From Clostridia bacterium (GTDB taxonomy: Bacteria > Bacillota_A > Clostridia > Christensenellales > UBA1242), in the NCBI GenBank assembly GCA_017454425.1, contig JAFTCZ010000053.1:1-16754 (forward strand): a stretch of DNA of 16,754 bases, read 5' to 3'. The first letter of the stretch is position 1; each line of letters starts with the position of its first letter. A program made the translations under genes and the position numbers. Below are positions 5,620 to 14,258 of the stretch, one piece after another. Under the pieces are notes generated by a model. The model saw nothing but the letters and a program-made list of their open reading frames with translations, was not told the origin of the DNA and ran no database searches.

Positions 5620-8211
5620 TTATTTTACCTTTTGTTTTAATTCATTAAGTTTTGCAAACGCTTCTATTGGGCTGAGATAATTTACATCAAGAGAATTGAG
5701 ATAATCCTTTATCTCGTTGTAGATCTGTGATATTGCCACCATATTGTCTTTTGCGTTATCGCTAAGGGTGTTTATGGTATGCTTATTTTCTTGATTTTCG
5801 TGCTCGTACAAAATTTGTTTTGCTCGGTCAGTAACATTTTCGGGAATTCCCGCAAGTTTTGCCACTTCTATTCCAAAACTTTTGTCTGCACTGCCGCGTA
5901 CAATTTTACGCAAAAACATAACAGTATTATTAAATTCTTTGACCAAAACTTTATAGTTCTTAACTGCAGGAAGTTGCCCCTCTAGCACTGTTAGTTCGTG
6001 ATAATGTGTTGCAAACAATGTACTTGCATGAATGTGATTTGAAATTTGCTCGACAACAGCCCATGCAATACTTAAACCATCATAGGTTGAAGTTCCACGC
6101 CCAATTTCATCAAGTATCAAAAGGCTGTCTTGTGTTGCATTTTGCAAAATGTTGGCAACTTCTACCATTTCGACCATAAAAGTGCTTTGTCCTCGCCCAA
6201 GGTTGTCACTGGCACCAATTCGTGTAAAAATTCGGTCTATTGGTTTGATGTATGCTTCGGTTGCGGGCACAAAACATCCAACATGGGCCATAAATGTGAT
6301 AAGTGCAACTTGCCTCATGTATGTACTTTTACCTGACATGTTTGGTCCTGTTATTATTAATGTGGATTGCTCGGCGTCCAATATCGTATCATTTGGCACA
6401 AATTTTTCATCTTTGTTTAACTTCTCGACTATTGGGTGGCGTCCCTCAACTATTTTGATTGAATGTATGTCAGTATTAATGACAGGTTTGTGATAATTAT
6501 TATTAAGTGCAACTTCGGCAAAATTTACAAGAACATCAACTTCTGAGATTGCATTTGCACAAGTTTGCAAGGCTGGCATTACACCAAGCAAGGTTGATCT
6601 TATTTTATTAAACAATTCTAGTTCCAACTTGATTGCGTTTTCTTCGGCATTAAGCATTGTTTCTTGCAAATTCTTTAATTCTTTGGTCATAAAGCGTTCG
6701 TTGTTGGTTAATGTTTGCAATCGGTCAAACCTAAATGGCAACATATCTGAATTGCTTTTTGGTACTTCAAAATAATATCCCATAATTTTGTTGTAGGCAA
6801 TCTTTAGGTTGCGCAAACCCGTCAGCTCTTTTTCTTTTGCCTCTAGTTGGCTTATCCATGTTTTTCCGTCAATTCTGGCTGTTAAATACTCATCAAGTTG
6901 TGCATCAAAGCCAATTTTTATAAACCCACCATCTTTTATGGTGTTTGGTGGTTCAGAAATAAAAGCACGCTCAAGCATATCATTAATTGATGAAAAATCA
7001 TCAATTGCATTAAAGCATGAAGATAATATTTTTGACTTAAACTTGCCAAGTACAGCCTTTACTTGTGGAATACGCCCAAGTGTTGCGCCCAAAGTAACGC
7101 AGTTTCGCGGTGTAAGATTGCCATATGCAACTTTTGCACACAATCTTTCAATATCACCGATATATTTTAGCGCTTCCATAAGTTCGGTGCGATTGATATT
7201 GTCTTTTGTTAATTCTTCAACCGCATCTAACCTATCATTAATAATTTGATAATCTTGCAAAGGGTGCTCAAGATAATTGCGAAGTTTGCGCGCCCCCATT
7301 GGTGTCATTGTTTTGTCAAGCACCCATAGTAGCGAACCAAATTTTTTGCGTTCACTTAAACTTTCACAAATTTCAAGATTAAGCCTTGTATTAATATCCA
7401 GGTGCATAAAATTATTATCTTGCACTACTTTTAGATGATTAATGTGCTTTAGTTCGCGTTTTTGAGTAACTGTCAAATAATCTAACAATGCTCCGACTGC
7501 AACAACTGCAAAAGGCCTATCTTGACAATTAATAATTTTCAAATCGCCAATACCAAATTGCTTTAACAAAATTTCACTTGCTTTTTGCAATTCAAAAACT
7601 GCATCAATATGCTTATAAAACTTTGGAACTGTATGTAGTTTTACACTCGTTAGGTCAAAACTCATTAAAAAGGCTGTGTTATTAGCAATAATTTCACTTG
7701 GAGTAATACTTACCAACAAATCATCAAGTTTATTTTGGGCATCTTTACCAATAATTTCTTGTACACTAAATTCACCAGTAGATATATCAAGCCAAGCAAG
7801 GCCCAAATGTTGAGGATCTTTTGCATAAACGCAAGCAATATAGTTGTTTTGATTATCTTGTAGTAAGTTTTCTTCCATAACCGTACCCGGTGTAATAACC
7901 CTAACAACATCACGCTGTACAATTTTGCCCGGTATTGGCTCGGACAATTGCTCACATATTGCAACTTTTTCGCCTAGTGCAATTAATTTTGCAATGTAAG
8001 TATCGGCCGAATGAAATGGCACACCGCACATTGGTGCCCTTTGACCATCACCACAATCACGACCAGTAAGTGTAATGCCAAGCAATTTTGATACCCTTTG
8101 TGCATCTTCAAAAAACATTTCATAAAAATCACCAAGACGATAAAACAATACACAATCTTTGTATTGTTCTTTGGTGTTTACATAGTTTTTCATCATCTGT
8201 GAAAGTGCCAT
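5620..8211 (-). CDS. mutS: DNA mismatch repair protein MutS (MutS1), 863 aa
   Basis: Recognises mismatches and small loops, then becomes an ATP-dependent sliding clamp that recruits MutL. The N-terminal mismatch-recognition domain has the F-x-E wedge F29-Y30-E31 (GDFYEMF), which marks MutS1 rather than MutS2. Connector, lever and clamp domains follow. The C-terminal ABC-type ATPase has Walker A GPNMSGKST (622-630), a signature region around 670-682 (NLGRGQSTF), Walker B LLILDE (697-702) and the H-loop at H736. Length is typical. The ribosome binding site AAAGGAGG overlaps the miaB stop codon. Second gene of miaB-mutS-mutL-miaA, 12 nt after miaB and 2 nt before mutL. Confidence 0.98.
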   Translation of the reverse strand: MALSQMMKNYVNTKEQYKDCVLFYRLGDFYEMFFEDAQRVSKLLGITLTGRDCGDGQRAPMCGVPFHSADTYIAKLIALGEKVAICEQLSEPIPGKIVQRDVVRVITPGTVMEENLLQDNQNNYIACVYAKDPQHLGLAWLDISTGEFSVQEIIGKDAQNKLDDLLVSITPSEIIANNTAFLMSFDLTSVKLHTVPKFYKHIDAVFELQKASEILLKQFGIGDLKIINCQDRPFAVVAVGALLDYLTVTQKRELKHINHLKVVQDNNFMHLDINTRLNLEICESLSERKKFGSLLWVLDKTMTPMGARKLRNYLEHPLQDYQIINDRLDAVEELTKDNINRTELMEALKYIGDIERLCAKVAYGNLTPRNCVTLGATLGRIPQVKAVLGKFKSKILSSCFNAIDDFSSINDMLERAFISEPPNTIKDGGFIKIGFDAQLDEYLTARIDGKTWISQLEAKEKELTGLRNLKIAYNKIMGYYFEVPKSNSDMLPFRFDRLQTLTNNERFMTKELKNLQETMLNAEENAIKLELELFNKIRSTLLGVMPALQTCANAISEVDVLVNFAEVALNNNYHKPVINTDIHSIKIVEGRHPIVEKLNKDEKFVPNDTILDAEQSTLIITGPNMSGKSTYMRQVALITFMAHVGCFVPATEAYIKPIDRIFTRIGASDNLGRGQSTFMVEMVEVANILQNATQDSLLILDEIGRGTSTYDGLSIAWAVVEQISNHIHASTLFATHYHELTVLEGQLPAVKNYKVLVKEFNNTVMFLRKIVRGSADKSFGIEVAKLAGIPENVTDRAKQILYEHENQENKHTINTLSDNAKDNMVAISQIYNEIKDYLNSLDVNYLSPIEAFAKLNELKQKVK

Positions 8212-8223
8212 AACTTCCCTCCT

Positions 8224-9552
8224 TTATATAGTTGCTATCAAATCTCCGTTTTTATAATCAACAATTTTTACATCAACAAATTGACCGGTAAAAAGATTAA
8301 GGTTTGGTTGTTTTGCTATTTTTGCAATTTTACCACATTGTAGTTTTGCAACCCACATATCCTCCAAATCTTCTTCAATAAGCACTTTTTGGGTTGTTCC
8401 AATCATTTGTGTGAAGATTTCGTTTGAAATTTTGTGTTCAATCTCCAAAAGTTTGTGAATTCGTTCTTTTTTGGTTGCAAGCGGAACTTGGTTTTCCATC
8501 TTTTCGGCAGGTGTGCCTTTTCGTTTGCTGTACATAAATATGTAAGCATTTGAATATCTAACAGTTTTAATTAAATCAACTGTGTCTTGATAATCTTGTT
8601 CTGTTTCGCCCGGAAAACCAACTATTATGTCTGTTGTAAGCACAACATTTGGTATTTTTGCCTTAATTTCGTTAATAAGGCCAAGATATTTTTCTTTGGT
8701 ATAGTTGCGATTCATGCTTTTTAAGATTGCATTACTTCCTGATTGCACTGGCAAATGGATATATTTGCTTATTTTTGGATTTTTAGCAATAACATCTATC
8801 ACCTTTGAAGTTAAATCTTTTGGATGTGAAGACATAAAACGCAATTCAAAATCACCCTTAAGGTCACATATAAGTTGCATCAAATCGGCAAAATCGATAT
8901 CTTTGCCGTCAAGTTTTGAATGATAAGAATTGACATTTTGCCCAAGCAAAGTGATAACCTTATAGTTCATGTCAACAAGATTATTTACTTCTTCTAAAAT
9001 ACTTTTGACATCTCGGCTTTGTTCTCTGCCCTTTACATATGGCACAATGCAATACGAACAAAAGTTGTTGCACCCATACATAATGTTTACAAAAGCATGT
9101 AAGGTGCTGTCGCGACACATTTCTACGCCGTTTTCGTTTTCAATATAATCTTCGTTTGGGATAACTTGATTTTGATATTTCTTTTGTTGTAGGTAGGTAT
9201 CAAGGTATTTACCAAAAAACTCTACATTATTTGCACCAAAAATAATGTTTATAAAAGGGAATTTTTGCTTTAGATAATCTGCCATCTTGTTTTGTTGTGT
9301 CATACAGCCACAAACAGCTACAATAAGCCCCGGTTTTTGTCTTTTTATAGGCTTTATTGCACCAATATTGCCAATAATTTTCTGTTCGGCCCCTTCTCGG
9401 ATGCAACAAGTATTAAAGACAATAATATCACTGTCTTTTATATCCACACAGGGCTCATATCCGCGAGCTTTTAAGATGCCTGCCAGTTTTTCACTTTCGT
9501 GTACATTCATTTGACAACCATATGTTGCAATATAATACTTTTTATTTGCCAT
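8224..9552 (-). CDS. miaB: tRNA-2-methylthio-N6-dimethylallyladenosine synthase MiaB, 442 aa
   Basis: Radical SAM methylthiotransferase that turns i6A37 in tRNA into ms2i6A37. The N-terminal MTTase domain has auxiliary cluster cysteines C13 (YGCQMN), C49 (NTC) and C83 (CGCM). The radical SAM core has C161, C165 and C168 (CNNFCSYC), and a TRAM domain occupies about the last 65 residues. The frame is open upstream to a TTG at 9585, but GGAG placed 5 nt before ATG 9552 and the family's usual N-terminus (KKYYIATYGCQMN) favour the shorter start. It leads the operon and acts on the product of miaA, the last gene. A strong promoter lies at 9589-9617. Confidence 0.97.
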   Translation of the reverse strand: MANKKYYIATYGCQMNVHESEKLAGILKARGYEPCVDIKDSDIIVFNTCCIREGAEQKIIGNIGAIKPIKRQKPGLIVAVCGCMTQQNKMADYLKQKFPFINIIFGANNVEFFGKYLDTYLQQKKYQNQVIPNEDYIENENGVEMCRDSTLHAFVNIMYGCNNFCSYCIVPYVKGREQSRDVKSILEEVNNLVDMNYKVITLLGQNVNSYHSKLDGKDIDFADLMQLICDLKGDFELRFMSSHPKDLTSKVIDVIAKNPKISKYIHLPVQSGSNAILKSMNRNYTKEKYLGLINEIKAKIPNVVLTTDIIVGFPGETEQDYQDTVDLIKTVRYSNAYIFMYSKRKGTPAEKMENQVPLATKKERIHKLLEIEHKISNEIFTQMIGTTQKVLIEEDLEDMWVAKLQCGKIAKIAKQPNLNLFTGQFVDVKIVDYKNGDLIATI

Positions 9553-9588
9553 TTTTACTCCAAAATCATTTTTAGATATTACCAATAA

Positions 9589-9617
9589 ACTATACTACAA
9601 AATTGACTTTTTGACAA
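9589..9617 (-). promoter_or_regulatory. Promoter of the miaB-mutS-mutL-miaA operon
   Basis: On the minus strand: -35 TTGTCA (9612-9617), a 17-nt spacer and -10 TATAGT (9589-9594). Predicted transcript start near 9582, leaving a leader of about 30 nt to the miaB ATG. Confidence 0.75.
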
Positions 9618-9623
9618 CAAGTT

Positions 9624-9653
9624 TTGATTAAAAAGTAGTTTTTGCTACATAAT
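9624..9653 (+). promoter_or_regulatory. Candidate promoter of the penicillin-binding protein gene
   Basis: -35 TTGATT (9624-9629), an 18-nt spacer and -10 CATAAT (9648-9653). The -10 box ends 7 nt before the ATG at 9661, so the transcript would start at or next to the start codon. It is back to back with the miaB promoter, the two -35 boxes being 6 nt apart. A TTGACA at 9611-9616 has no -10 box at a proper distance on this strand. Confidence 0.45.
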
Positions 9654-9660
9654 AACCCAT

Positions 9661-11970
9661 ATGAAAAAATGGCTGAAAATATCATTAATTGTCTTTGTTT
9701 TGTTTATATTATTAACTATTAGCGGAATTAGTATTTTTATTGCTAATATTTTGCATGATAATCAGATTAATCTTGATATTTCAAAACTAGACAATTTATC
9801 AAAACAAGTTGCATTATATGATGCAAACAATAGGTTAATTAGCAATAATAATATAAATGGTGTTCCTACAATAAATATTGACGAACTGAATGATTATACA
9901 AAAAATGCCTTTATTGCTATTGAAGACAAAGATTTTTATAAACACCATGGCTTAAATTACAAACGAATTGTGAAGGCTTTTTTTAATAACCTAAGTCATG
10001 GCTATGTTAAAGAAGGCGCATCTACTATTACTCAACAATTAATAAAAAACTCACATCTATCAAACGAAAAAACCCTAAACCGCAAAATAAAAGAAGCTGT
10101 TTTGGCACTTGATTTGGAAAAAAAATATACAAAAGAACAAATCCTTGGTGCATACTTAAATATAATATATTTTGGAAATAATGCATATGGCATACAACAA
10201 GCAAGCAAATACTATTTTGGTCATGATGCCACTAGCCTTACCCTATCCGAAAGCGCAACTCTTGCAGGAATTATTAAATCACCATTGTTGTACTCACCCA
10301 CAAACAGCAAAGAAAACTGCAAAAAGCGCCGTAACTTAGTTTTAGCTCAAATGCTGGCACAAGATTTTATCACAAAAGAACAATATAACAAAGCCATAAA
10401 TGAAGAGATTATCTTGACAACTCAAAAAGATAATAACAATATATTTGATTATTTTGTCACCAAAGAAGCAATGAAAGTGTTGCATATGGACGAACCCACC
10501 TTGTACAACTCGAACTTAAAAATTTATACAACACAAGACGCAAAACTGCAACAATACATGGGCTTATGTATGCAACCTACCGACAAGCAAAATCAATACT
10601 CAAGCGGCATGGCAATTGATAGCCAAACAGGTGCAGTATTGGCCTGCACCAGTACACTTTCAAGTGTTAATGCAGACATTGCACGCAGTCCCGCAAGTTT
10701 AATAAAACCAATACTTTGTTATGCAAGTGCCTTCGAACACAATATTTTATCCCCCTCTAGTCCACTTTTGGACGAGCCCCTAACATATGATGACTATGCC
10801 CCACACAATGTTGGTGATAAATACTGTGGTTGGACAGATGTAAGATACAGCCTAGCGCACTCATTAAACATTCCTGCAATAAAAATTCTCGAATATGTAG
10901 GAATTAAACAAGCAAAAAGTTTTGCAACTCGTTTTGGGCTAAGTTTTAGCAAAAATGATAATCATTTGGCACTTGCACTAGGAAGCATGCAAAATGGCGT
11001 AACTTTAACCCAAATTGTTAGTGCTTATAGTGTTTTTGCCAATCAAGGTAAACAAACAAAACTCCATTTTATTTCAAAAATTATTAATCAAGATGGACAA
11101 ATTTTATATCAATACTATCCAAAAACTCAACAAGTATGCAAAAAAAGTACTGCCTTTATGATTAATGATATATTAAAAGACAGTGCAAAATATGGTACAG
11201 CAAAAAAGCTTGCAAATCTTAATTTGCCTTTGGCTTCAAAAACAGGAACAAATGGTGCAAGTGATGGAACAAATACTGATGCATGGAACATAACCTACAA
11301 TAACAAATTTTGTACAGGGTTTTGGTATGGCAATATCAGTGGCGATGACCAATACAACCTAACAAAAGAGCAAAACGGTGGAACAATAGCAACAAATAGT
11401 GCTTACAAGTTTTGGTCTAAACTAAAAACCAAGTATAATTTTGAAGATTTTACAGTACCCGATAGTGTTGAAAAAATAAACATTGATACGCGTTCATTAA
11501 AGAGTGCTCATACAATAGAACTTGCCGCACAAGGTACTCCCGACAGATATATTAAGATTGATTATTATCCAAAAGAAGCCTTGGACAAATTGAAAATATC
11601 AAAACAACCCAAAACTAACCAAACAACATTTACCATTGCTTCTCAAAAAACTGATGACTACTCGTTAAATATAACTTGGCAAAGTAAATTAAATAAGAAT
11701 TATCTTGTGTACTTATCAAAAGACAATAAACCGAGCCTGCTTGCAAATCTTATTGGTGATGGACAAACCATGATTTATTTAATACAAAATCCACCACAAA
11801 ATGTTAATTTTGAAATTTTTGTCCTAGAAAAAGATTACAAATCAACATTATATTCAAACAAATTAAAGATTTTTATATCAAAAGAGGCAGTCAACAATAA
11901 AATGACAAAACAGATGTCAAAAATTTGGTTAAACAAAAAAAATGTGTTAAAACACACTTTTTTTAATTAA
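9661..11970 (+). CDS. Class A penicillin-binding protein (bifunctional glycosyltransferase/transpeptidase), 769 aa
   Basis: Polymerises lipid II and cross-links peptidoglycan on the outer face of the membrane. A short cytoplasmic start (MKKWLKI) and one membrane anchor (about 8-30) come first. The GT51 glycosyltransferase domain (about 55-235) has the catalytic Glu in EDKDFYKHHG (E88), GASTITQQ (119-126) and ILGAYLNIIYFG (161-172). The transpeptidase domain (about 310-590) has nucleophile S346 and K349 (SLIK), S401-L402-N403 and K527-T528-G529. The C-terminal 150 residues look beta-rich, perhaps fibronectin-III-like. Both active sites appear complete. The frame closes at 9625 with no other upstream ATG, so the start is clear although no ribosome binding site is seen. 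Overlaps the end of thiI by 8 bp. Confidence 0.95.
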   Translation: MKKWLKISLIVFVLFILLTISGISIFIANILHDNQINLDISKLDNLSKQVALYDANNRLISNNNINGVPTINIDELNDYTKNAFIAIEDKDFYKHHGLNYKRIVKAFFNNLSHGYVKEGASTITQQLIKNSHLSNEKTLNRKIKEAVLALDLEKKYTKEQILGAYLNIIYFGNNAYGIQQASKYYFGHDATSLTLSESATLAGIIKSPLLYSPTNSKENCKKRRNLVLAQMLAQDFITKEQYNKAINEEIILTTQKDNNNIFDYFVTKEAMKVLHMDEPTLYNSNLKIYTTQDAKLQQYMGLCMQPTDKQNQYSSGMAIDSQTGAVLACTSTLSSVNADIARSPASLIKPILCYASAFEHNILSPSSPLLDEPLTYDDYAPHNVGDKYCGWTDVRYSLAHSLNIPAIKILEYVGIKQAKSFATRFGLSFSKNDNHLALALGSMQNGVTLTQIVSAYSVFANQGKQTKLHFISKIINQDGQILYQYYPKTQQVCKKSTAFMINDILKDSAKYGTAKKLANLNLPLASKTGTNGASDGTNTDAWNITYNNKFCTGFWYGNISGDDQYNLTKEQNGGTIATNSAYKFWSKLKTKYNFEDFTVPDSVEKINIDTRSLKSAHTIELAAQGTPDRYIKIDYYPKEALDKLKISKQPKTNQTTFTIASQKTDDYSLNITWQSKLNKNYLVYLSKDNKPSLLANLIGDGQTMIYLIQNPPQNVNFEIFVLEKDYKSTLYSNKLKIFISKEAVNNKMTKQMSKIWLNKKNVLKHTFFN
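11935..11964. terminator. Bidirectional terminator at the tail-to-tail end of the PBP gene and thiI
   Basis: TGTGT (11943-11947) pairs with ACACA (11952-11956) around the loop TAAA. After one A/C mismatch the stem continues with seven A (11935-11941) against seven T (11958-11964). The hairpin lies inside the last codons of the PBP gene and its right end touches the thiI stop. It is weaker than the lexA/miaA hairpin. Confidence 0.6.
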
Positions 11971-13117
11971 GTTTAATGGTCATTTTGGTTAAAGTTTTAT
12001 AAGCTTCTTCAACTAATTCATCAATATTTAATTTTGCTTCTTCTTTTTCCACATTCACAAGCGTTGGCTTAATAACTGGGTTTTTTGGCAAAAACACGGT
12101 GCAACAATCTTCGTATGGCAAACTGCTTATATTAAAAGTATCAATCTTGCGAGCAATTTCTATTATGTTTTCTTTGTCAAATGAGATTAATGGCCTAAAC
12201 ATTGGGATATTTACTACTGCGTTTGTTGATGTTATGCTTTCAAGTGTTTGACTTGCAACTTGCCCCAAACTTTCACCTGTTATTATTGCACCCGCACCAA
12301 TTTCTTTTGATAATTTTTGTGCTAGTCTCATCATAATGCGGCGCATAATTGTTATCATATAGTTGTTATTGCAGTTGCGGTGAATTGCCTCTTGCACTTT
12401 TGTAAATGAAATGAAGTACAAATCAATATCGCCCAAATAGCCCGTCAGTTTTGTGGCAAGGTCAATAACTTTTTGTTTTGCTAACTCACTTGTATAAGGA
12501 AAACTAAAGAAGTGCAAGGCACTAACCGTCATACCTCTTTTTGCCATGCTAAAACCAGCAACGGGGCTGTCTATTCCCCCCGACAACAACAAAAGGCCTT
12601 TTCCGGCAGTACTTACGGGCATTCCACCCGCACATTTTATTATGCGAGTGCCGATATATGTATAACCATTCTCTCTTATATCAACCAAAATATTTGTGTC
12701 AGGATTGTGCAAATCAACTTTTGCATTAGTGTTGTTTGAAAGCACTATTTCACCAAGTTGTGCGGCAAAATCTATTGTATGAATAGGAAAAATCTTACTT
12801 GCACGATTTACCGTAACCCTAAACTTGCCTTCTAGTTTTATTTTTTTAATTTCTTCTATAATTCCTTCAACGCTTGTAGGAATGCATAATGCAGGAGTTA
12901 GGGTGTGCAAGCCAAAAACTTGTGTAAGTTTTTGAATAATGGCGTTTTCGTGTGATGGGTCATAATCACTTATGATATATCTACCCGAGATTTGCTTTAG
13001 GTTAAATTTTTCGTCTTTTAGCCAATATTTTATGTTGCGCATCAATGTTCTTTCAAAATATCCACGATTCGAGCCTTTTAAGTGAATTTCGGAATATCTT
13101 AACAATAAAACTTGCAT
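11963..13117 (-). CDS. thiI: tRNA 4-thiouridine synthase / thiamine sulfur-transfer enzyme ThiI, 384 aa
   Basis: Adenylates U8 of tRNA and inserts sulfur to form s4U; in many bacteria it also takes part in making the thiamine thiazole. The N-terminal ferredoxin-like and THUMP domains cover about residues 1-165, followed by the PP-loop ATPase with SGGIDS (179-184). A cysteine pair in YEDCCTVFLP near residue 340 is at the site of the conserved catalytic cysteine. There is no C-terminal rhodanese domain, unlike E. coli ThiI (482 aa) but like Bacillus ThiI. The AAGGAG ribosome binding site lies within the end of the upstream desulfurase gene, whose stop is 1 nt away, so the sulfur donor is made from the same message. 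Confidence 0.97.
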   Translation of the reverse strand: MQVLLLRYSEIHLKGSNRGYFERTLMRNIKYWLKDEKFNLKQISGRYIISDYDPSHENAIIQKLTQVFGLHTLTPALCIPTSVEGIIEEIKKIKLEGKFRVTVNRASKIFPIHTIDFAAQLGEIVLSNNTNAKVDLHNPDTNILVDIRENGYTYIGTRIIKCAGGMPVSTAGKGLLLLSGGIDSPVAGFSMAKRGMTVSALHFFSFPYTSELAKQKVIDLATKLTGYLGDIDLYFISFTKVQEAIHRNCNNNYMITIMRRIMMRLAQKLSKEIGAGAIITGESLGQVASQTLESITSTNAVVNIPMFRPLISFDKENIIEIARKIDTFNISSLPYEDCCTVFLPKNPVIKPTLVNVEKEEAKLNIDELVEEAYKTLTKMTIKLN

Positions 13118-13118
13118 A

Positions 13119-14249
13119 CTACAATCTCCTTAAATTATTTAACTCTTCGGCAACTTTATCTACAACAAAATTCACTTCGTCTAAGGTATTGTTTTCACAA
13201 AAACTAAAGCGCACATTCCCCAAAATATCTTTTTGCGCCTGTCCCATAGCCGAAAGGATACGATTGTCCGACTTTTTGCTGCTGCAGGCCGAACCTGTGC
13301 TTACAAAAATTTGATGTTTTTCTAGCGCATGCAATAACACTTCTCCCCTTATGCCAGCAAAAGAAACACTCAAGACATATGGGCTAGAGGGCGCATCATG
13401 GGCGTTTATTATAAAATTTGTGCACTTATCATGCAATAATTTAATCATGGTTTGCTTAAGTTGTGTTACTTGCTTATAGTTTTTATCAAAATTGTTCATC
13501 ATAATTTTTGCTGCCATGCACATACCCAATATGCCCGGAAGATTTTCGGTACCTGGCCTTATGCCCATTTCTTGGCCGCCGCCAAAAACCGAAGGCTTGA
13601 GATTTACCCCATTTTTAAGGTAAAACGCCCCTACACCTTTTGGCCCATGAATTTTGTGTGAACTAATTGTATAAGCGTCTACCGCCGTATTACTTAAATC
13701 AAGCCTAACTTTGCAAAAAGCTTGCACACCATCACAATGAACAAGGCAAGTTGGCACCTTGCTTTTTATAAGTTTGCTGATAGCTTCAATATCATTTATT
13801 GCACCTGTCTCATTACTTACATGCATAAATGACACCAGTCCTACATTGTCATCTAACAATGACAAAAGATGTTGTACATCTAATACTCCATCTTTTGTTA
13901 GATTGATAAAATCAACACCAAAACCATTGTTTTTTAAGTTTTTTGCCGTTTCATAAACACTTGGGTGCTCACCAATGCTAACCAAAATCTTTTTGTTTTT
14001 GCGTGTCAAACCATTAAGTATTATGTTGTTGGCCTCGGTGGCGCTGCCGGTAAAATAAATCATATCACGACTAGATGCGCCCATTAATTTGCATAGTTTT
14101 AATCTTGCATCATTTAATACATTCTTTGCTTTTATTGAAGGGCCATAAACAGAAGAAGGATTGTAGTACATGTTTTTACTACAATCGGATACAAAATCGG
14201 CAACCTCTGCATATGTTTGTGTAGTAGCAGAGTTATCAAAATATATCAT
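13119..14249 (-). CDS. iscS: Cysteine desulfurase (NifS/IscS family), likely sulfur donor to ThiI, 376 aa
   Basis: PLP enzyme that takes sulfur from L-cysteine as an enzyme persulfide, leaving alanine. Visible: MIYFDNSATT at the N-terminus, H95 (GEHPSVYE) over the PLP ring, D173 and Q176 (HCDGVQAF), the PLP lysine K199 in SSHKIHGPKG, RPGTEN (231-236), and catalytic C322 in STGSACSS. That motif places it in the group I NifS/IscS type rather than SufS. Length is slightly below IscS (about 400). It sits 9 nt after pheT and 1 nt before thiI. In Bacillus a similar dedicated desulfurase (NifZ) feeds ThiI, and a general Fe-S role as IscS is the alternative. No scaffold gene (iscU) is nearby. Confidence 0.94.
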   Translation of the reverse strand: MIYFDNSATTQTYAEVADFVSDCSKNMYYNPSSVYGPSIKAKNVLNDARLKLCKLMGASSRDMIYFTGSATEANNIILNGLTRKNKKILVSIGEHPSVYETAKNLKNNGFGVDFINLTKDGVLDVQHLLSLLDDNVGLVSFMHVSNETGAINDIEAISKLIKSKVPTCLVHCDGVQAFCKVRLDLSNTAVDAYTISSHKIHGPKGVGAFYLKNGVNLKPSVFGGGQEMGIRPGTENLPGILGMCMAAKIMMNNFDKNYKQVTQLKQTMIKLLHDKCTNFIINAHDAPSSPYVLSVSFAGIRGEVLLHALEKHQIFVSTGSACSSKKSDNRILSAMGQAQKDILGNVRFSFCENNTLDEVNFVVDKVAEELNNLRRL

Positions 14250-14258
14250 AACTTCTCC

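Noticed and set aside
3747..7249. Several plus-strand frames of 68-146 codons antisense to mutL and mutS
   Set aside because: Shadows of the well-supported minus-strand genes. Their translations are low in charged residues, resemble no family and have no ribosome binding sites.
9635..9648. Small hairpin GTAG-TTTTTG-CTAC before the PBP gene
   Set aside because: A 4-bp stem is too weak to call a terminator or riboswitch in AT-rich DNA.
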